Assembly: GCA_001179505.1 (NCBI GenBank)
Contig: CDMY01000413.1
Span: forward strand, 2,947-66,946
Reading direction: 5' to 3'
Source of the DNA: Vitrella brassicaformis
Taxonomy: Eukaryota; Sar; Vitrellaceae
Length of the DNA stretch: 64,000 nt
The position numbers were made by a program, and so were the translations under genes. Below the pieces are notes generated by a model. It was not told the origin of the DNA. It did no database searches and saw only the letters and a program-made list of their open reading frames with translations. Of this stretch, positions 58,201-64,000 are shown in pieces; the first letter of the stretch is position 1, and each line of letters starts with the position of its first letter.

Positions 58201-61200
58201 GGACTTGCCTCTGGCCACTGGGTCCTCTTGTCCAGCCGGCAAGATCGCCAGGCTCCGCTCGCAGGCCAGCCTCGCGGGGCTCCGTCTGGAGATTCCCATC
58301 CTACCCCTGGCACCCCACAGCATGCCCCGCCCGCAGCCCCGCCCCGCCACACCCACACACGCCAGGTGCGCGACGGCTTCGCTGATGCGTCTGCTTGAGC
58401 CGGTGGAGGCGCCGGAGCGGGACCACGAAGCAGACAAGCAGGAGGCAACGGCGAGGGCGGGAGAGAATGCGGCTGTGTTGGTTCGGGAGGCGCTGGCAGA
58501 TGTCAAGGTGGTGTGTGAGGTGTTGCAACTCGGTCTCGGGCCTGCCGACAGAGCCAGAAGGGCCAAGAGAGAGGGAGCCACCGTGACGCACATGGGCCCC
58601 CATGTGGTGGTCGAGCCACACTACCCAAACGCCCACGCTGAGAGAGCGGGCGACGACCACAAGGGGCAAGACCGGCGGAGCGAGACGCGGCACAACGACT
58701 GGAGGAAGAGCAAGGCGCGCGTGGGGCTGACATGGCTTCTCGAGGCTGGGACCGTTCTGTCGCACTTCATCGAAGGCGCACCGACGACGCCTCGCGAGGG
58801 AGCTATCGAGGCCCGCACGATCGCCCGACGGGTGGTGGAGACGCATGCGCGGCACAAAGACGACACCCTTCCCGCGTCGTTGTCGCAGCCCGCTGAGAAG
58901 GCGTGGCTGACTGTGATGGCGGCACTCGTGGCGTCCAATGCGGCCGAGGTCGCCTCAGCCATCCTGAGCATGCTGTGCGACCGGTCCCTGTCCTCACCCC
59001 TCAGCCGATGGGAGGTCGTCACTCTGGTGGCGGCGACCGTCCTGCACATGGCACTGCACCACCAGCAAGGCGACCAGACCAACCAGGACAAGGACCCCTG
59101 TGCGTCAAAGACCCCCTCCTCGGCCCCTCTGCCCAGCTCAGCTGCTTCCATCGCCATTGTGTGGACGCTCGATCTCACACGGGCGGTGCAGCAGTGGCTG
59201 CAGGACCCCCCTCCTACCCCCCCGGCATTCGAATCGATGGGGCGGCTGGCAGACACCGAGTCGGTCAAGCTGGGCCGCGACCTGACCACCCCTGCGGTGG
59301 GGCTGCTGGCGGTGGCGGGCAGGCGCAAGAGGCGGCGGGAGGAGGGCCCGAGGAGCACCGACTGGGAGGAGGGACACATCCCTGACATGGCCCGCCCGCT
59401 GCACGATGACGTGGTGGAGTCGACGGCAGAGTCCCCGTCACAGCCGCGGATGGCGTCGTCATCCACTGTGGCCGCCATGTTGCTGGACCGATCGGCACAT
59501 GAGGCCATGTCGCCGGCCATTCCCCAGCAGCAGCAGCAGCAGCCGCCACCCACGGCATTCGTGTCTGAGCGAGATGCGATGCATCTGGAGGAGCTGCTCC
59601 TGTTCGTGTCGCTGTGCGGGTGTCTGGTGTCGGGCCAGCCTGTGCTGGCGCTGCTGCTCACCTGCATGGGGAGGGGCGAGGCGGCCGACTCCAAGCAGAC
59701 ACACAAGGAGGGAGTGCTGACGGTGCCTGCTGCTGTTGTCGAAACCTTGGTTGCGGCTTTGGAGGGCCGAGCGGGTGCAGACATCAAGTGCCAGGTTGGA
59801 GAGGCTCTCGTGGATGCCGTCACGGGCTGCGCGTGCACCCTCATCCAGAGAGTGAGCAGAATGAGGGACGAGGGATCATGTGCTGAATCGTAGAGTGTGA
59901 CTTTGTTGCTCCGTTTCTGTGTTGCTTCCGCAGATTGACTGCAGGGACGCCGGAAAGACATCTATGTCGCCATTGCGTGTGTTGACGTCGGTCGCCACAG
60001 CCGCCCTGCGTGACAAGGAGGGGGGCCCGAACGTGCGGATCAGCTGCAGGTTCATTCGGGAAGCCCTCTTCAGGTGAGTTCTAATGGGTCAATGACGCTG
60101 TGAGTGACACAATGCTCTTTCTCTGCTAATCCAACCACCTTTTGGTGGTCTGGTCTCTCTGTCTGCTCCGTGTGTGGTGCACTGCAGGTACTGCTACGCC
60201 ATTGATCGGTACGGCAGTGTGCTGTGGCTGGGCCACACGGCATCCCTACTACACGACATGCGGCGCACACACATGTGGCACCGTGGCATGGAGCCACAAG
60301 AGGACCCTTACAAATCCGCTGTGGTGGAGCGCATCCCCAAGCCGCTGGTGGGAGTCGGCACCGTGGAGCTCGCGAGGCTGGTCCTCGCCTCCCTGCGGCT
60401 GCACGTGGAGGCCGCCTTATCCTCGACACTCTTCAACGAGGACAGCATGCCCCTCCCAGTCCCCTTCGTCAATCGGCTGCGCCACCTGCTGACGGACGAG
60501 GCAGACATCGATGCCGTGGCCCCCCGCCTGCTGGGCTATGTGCCCCGCTGTGGGCTCTGGCGTGTGGCGACGACGTGGGACACGGTGCTGCCCACCATGA
60601 TGATGCAGCGTGACGACGGAGGCGCCATCGAGACGTCTGCTCTGCTCGGCAAGATCGCTGTGCCGCTGCAGCCGTCGGGTGAGCCCTTCTCGTCACCCCC
60701 ATCATGGACACCGGTGGACATCGCCCCCCTCGGCCATGGCACCTCATCGGCGCCGTCCGACCCTCCCCCGCTGCCCGCGGAGCTGCTGACATTCGAGACC
60801 AGCCAGCTGCAGACCATGGCGCAGCTGGAGGACCACCTGTGCGCGGCCCTGGGCCTTCTGGACATCTACCGCAACGTCCGGGCCGGCCTGCAGGAGAAAA
60901 CAGCCACAGGTGCGGCGGATGCGAAGGAGGCGGCCGCGCTGGAGAGTGTGGCTGAGGGGCTGCAGCACCGGATAGGGAGGGGAGTCTGGCTGCTGGTGGT
61001 GCGGGACAAGCTGCTGAAGGCCTTGCTGCGGAAGGAGCTGGCGCAGTCGGTTGCCTGGGCGTGCCGTCTGCTCGACTTTGACGACGTCTACCCCTCCAGG
61101 CGGCTGCACGAGGTGCTCATCGCCCTCCTGGAGGCCATCGCGGCCGCCACCCCGCCCCTGCAGCACCGTCGTGTGGTGACGCTCAAGGGCGCCTGGCTGA

Positions 61201-64000
61201 TTGTCCGGTCGGTCGAGCGCTACTTGAGTGACGAGCAGACCGAGGGAAGGCCACCACGAATCCCCACCAGGCAGGCACAAATCTGAATGGTCCTCCCTCC
61301 CTGTTGGACCAACTCACTGCTTGTCTTGTTGTGCGGTTTGTGCAGCATGAAGGCTCGTCTGAGCAGTGTGGCACAGAGGCTTAGTGACAGCGGGATGGTG
61401 CCCACACTCAAGGCTCGTATTCCGGCCCCCAAGTCCCCAACGACCGTCGCCCCCAAGTCGGCTGAGGGACACCAGCGGCACCACCCCTCGTCTGCCGTGG
61501 CCAGCGACCCTGTGTACCAGCATGTGATCGGCCGCCTGTTCACCCGGTGCACCAACCACGTCTGTCGCAACTACCAGAGGGCCAAGGCGCGGGCATTCCA
61601 GCACCTCAAACACCTGCACGCCCACTTCAGGTGAGGGAGCTTTGGTGTGTGGACTGGACACCAGACCAGACCAGTAGGGGGGATGGGATGGGCCATTGTG
61701 AATGAATGCATCTTGGTCAGGGAGGTGGAGAAGCTGCATCTGACCAAGACAGCTAAAGGGCTGCAGCCGCATGCACGAGAGAGCTCCCTCTCCACCATTA
61801 GCGAGGCCTATGTGGAGCAGCCGACGGGCCAGTGGGGATGGGACGACCGCCCGCTGCCCTACCTGCCGGGCAGGGCCGATGACGCCCTTGACGTGGTCGT
61901 GGACCCCGATGCCTACCCCTCTTTCTCGTCCTTCCTCGCCGCACTGCAAACGCCATTCTCTGTCATTCAGGTCAGACAGACAGACAGACAGACAGACAGA
62001 AGCTGCCTCACACACACTGGGGCAGGGCAGACAGGATGGATTCTTCCATTGCATGTTTGTCTTGTCCCATCCTTTCAGAAGCAAGCTGCGGCGAAGGACA
62101 CCGAGGACAAGCTGGATGCATTTGTCAACGCCCCGATAGAGGGACCCATGACGGCTCGCCGCGCCCGTGAGGCGATCGAGCCGCTGAGCCTGCCACCCAT
62201 CCACCGCCCCCACCCCGCCCCCCGCTCGCCGTCCTTCCTGGGCACGTGCAAGGTGCCCGACTGCGCTCCAGACCATCGACACACCTTCACCAGGCTATCT
62301 GGCGACCCCCATGACAGCTACGTGAGGAACGCTGATGCGCATCCACATGACCAGCCACCCATGGCTGCACAGAGGCAAGAGAATGATGACGATGAGTCGA
62401 GTGAGGATGGTGAGGAGCAAGGGAGCGGCGAGACAGACAACCATGCGTTCTCGGCGTTGCTGGAGCCCTCATCGACCACCCCAGGGCTGAGGGCAGGAGA
62501 GGCCGACCAAGGGGGCAACGAAGTGGAGAGGGTGGCAGAAGCTGTGCTGGTGGATCATGACACACAAGGGGAGGGCGGTGGGTCGGTTGCCGTGACGTCG
62601 TCGTCGTCAGTCGGTGGGTGGCATGACATCCGCGGGCGGCTGCGCATGCAACGGATGAAACGGATGAGGGGCCGAGGTGTGAGCCACTCGAGGGATCTGC
62701 TGCCGCGTGTCGTGTCCACCGTTGGGGCCATGTCGACAGGCCTCACACCGCCCAGACGGATTCGGGAAGGTCCGTACACAGTGAATGAATGAATGCACTA
62801 GAGCGACCTATGCGACATGTTTGCAAGGCTCGGTGTGCTGTCCTGCTGCCCGTCTGTCTGTCTGTGTGCAGGTGTGCAGAAGCTGGTTAGGAAGATCGGG
62901 AGGGCGCCAGGCACTCGGCTCAAGGCCAAGAGCCCCCGGGCTTCGCAGTACCTGCCCTCCCTCACCCCCACATCAGTTGTCCCCTGTGCACCAGACGCCA
63001 CCCCCACTCCTGGTGGTCTTCCCACTGCAATCGTCACGCCTCCACCACAGCCCGTCGAGCCACAAGGAGCGGCACTCAAGCAAAGGACCATCTCAACTGA
63101 GGCCGCCATGCTCGTCACCTCTGAGACCGGCACCACGGCGCAGGACACCCCAAGCGAGAGCGACAGGAGAGCTGACAACGAATGCAGCCCCTGTGTGGAG
63201 CACGAGGCGCTGCAGCAGGCCGACATCGACGCAGGCATCGAGCTGTCGCTGCAATGCAGCGGATACCTCGATACTCCGTCAAACGAGTCGTTGGTCCAAG
63301 ACCCACCGCCACATGAGGCTGACGCCAGCGCAGCCCGCGTTCTAGCCGCGTTGAATGACGCACTTGAGAGCAGCGGCCGCCGGGTGAGGCCGCCGCCCGA
63401 CAGAGAGGTCGACCACCGCTCGCCCCGCCTCTTCGTCACCCATCCAGACACTTTGCATGGATCAAGTCGGTGGGGCGAGATGGACCTGCGGCTGGAGGAC
63501 TTCGACAGCCATGATGATGATGATGACGTGCAGGGGGTGGACCTCGATCCGCATGAAGATCAAGGAGACGACCATGGCGCGGAGGAGGAACCCGTGATGG
63601 GCCAGGGTGTTACACCATCTCAGCTGCCTGAGCCCGCGGCTGCAGAAATGGAGGACATATCTGAGGTGCAGGTGGCCGAAGAGGCGCCTGATCACCCTGA
63701 CGATGGTGCCGCCCTCCAGCAAGCGCTGGACGGCACTCTGCATGATCACCCTCTCCCACCCGAGCACGACGACGAGACGGCTGCTCTGCAACACACCGAG
63801 GTCGCCGCGCCAACACCACCACCACCGGCGGAGGTGGAAGGCGCTGAACTCGTCGACGACACGATTCCTGATGCAGATAAGGATGAGGGGGCGATGGCCG
63901 TTGTCGACGAGCCCCATGTCCCTGATGACCTGGACCGAGGCAGAGCCGACACTCGGCGGCACGAGCCCTTCCCTCTCACCCCCATCATCTATCCAGATGA
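55266..64000 (+). CDS. CPLANE1 (C5orf42/JBTS17)-like ciliogenesis protein, 3' partial
   Basis: Start of a very large protein; 2,509 codons lie in the window. Exons: 55266-55349, 55428-55572, 55649-55775, 55869-56005, 56105-56179, 56286-56389, 56462-57354, 57389-58018, 58096-59851, 59934-60073, 60188-61270, 61346-61630, 61721-61970, 62079-62769, 62872 to the edge, all in frame. The N-terminus resembles CPLANE1: IRRKKPWKRAVW, VSFVLVDEHRVAELS, GGYVAGVQSSGGMFVWN, then VSADGCLVAVTTQEGNLWIW and VAWESGGRFLAVAF, a degenerate beta-propeller. Later parts are helical with low-complexity, acidic tails (HDDDDDVQGVD). CPLANE1 works at the ciliary base in IFT-A assembly. Here it would serve flagella of a motile stage (inference). 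Identification rests on the N-terminal ~350 residues; the rest is not recognised. ATG at 55266 aligns with the human start. Confidence 0.75.
61271..61345 (+). other. Probable GC-AG intron (CPLANE1-like gene)
   Basis: The exon ends CCCCACCAG and the intron starts GCAGGC; the acceptor is TGTGCAG. It keeps frame. An upstream GT (CCG then GTCGGT, about 61206) also keeps frame but would drop about 20 residues, so this case is less certain. Confidence 0.5.

Noticed and set aside
61314-62282. Long minus-strand open frames under the CPLANE1-like, CLU, GH3 and GMC genes
   Set aside because: The plus or minus partner in each case has conserved motifs and in-frame splicing; the opposite frames are GC-driven shadows.

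Overview
The window is nuclear DNA from an intron-dense, GC-rich eukaryote. Three things point to a photosynthetic alveolate with a complex red-type plastid. A ferredoxin-NADP reductase carries a signal-peptide-plus-transit leader with Phe at the predicted cleavage site. There is a folate/biopterin-type (BT1) transporter. A very large CPLANE1-like ciliary gene indicates a flagellated stage. A chromerid such as Vitrella is my best guess, but that is inference and not proved by the sequence.

I resolved 17 well-supported protein genes and two weak small ones, with about 120 introns. In the 16 complete well-supported models the chosen splice sites keep frame from ATG to stop; the exceptions are an FMO frameshift and the last HAT1 junction. 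The partial CPLANE1-like model also keeps frame throughout. Left to right: 3' end of a Piwi-like Argonaute (+); FMO-type monooxygenase (-); MYND-finger protein (-); plastid FNR (+); membrane-anchored RING protein (-); ARM/HEAT-like repeat protein (-); RING+CCCH protein (-); tRNA-dihydrouridine synthase (+); eIF3h (-); folate-biopterin transporter (+); WRAP53/TCAB1 WD40 protein (+); secreted PF12831-type FAD oxidoreductase (+); a 3.5 kb repeat-bearing gap; HAT1 histone acetyltransferase (+); a 3.1 kb gap with one weak small gene; secreted GH3 glycosidase (+); secreted GMC/HOTHEAD-like oxidoreductase (-); a small putative gene (+); clustered-mitochondria (CLU) protein (-); and the 5' 2,509 codons of a CPLANE1-like gene (+) that runs off the right edge.

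The genes do not form an operon-like system. They are a mixed set: RNA modification and translation (Dus, eIF3h, CLU), telomerase RNP biology (WRAP53), chromatin (HAT1), small RNA (Piwi), plastid electron transport, transport, and secreted redox or carbohydrate enzymes. Four or five gene pairs are divergent with only 190-430 bp between start codons, so promoters are probably shared.

The most unusual signal is in the introns. Many carry CA or GA runs just inside the donor and TC or TG runs just inside the acceptor, always in sense orientation, so the ends can pair into a stem. Four introns (about 3%) use a GC donor. The Piwi gene appears to have lost two slicer residues.
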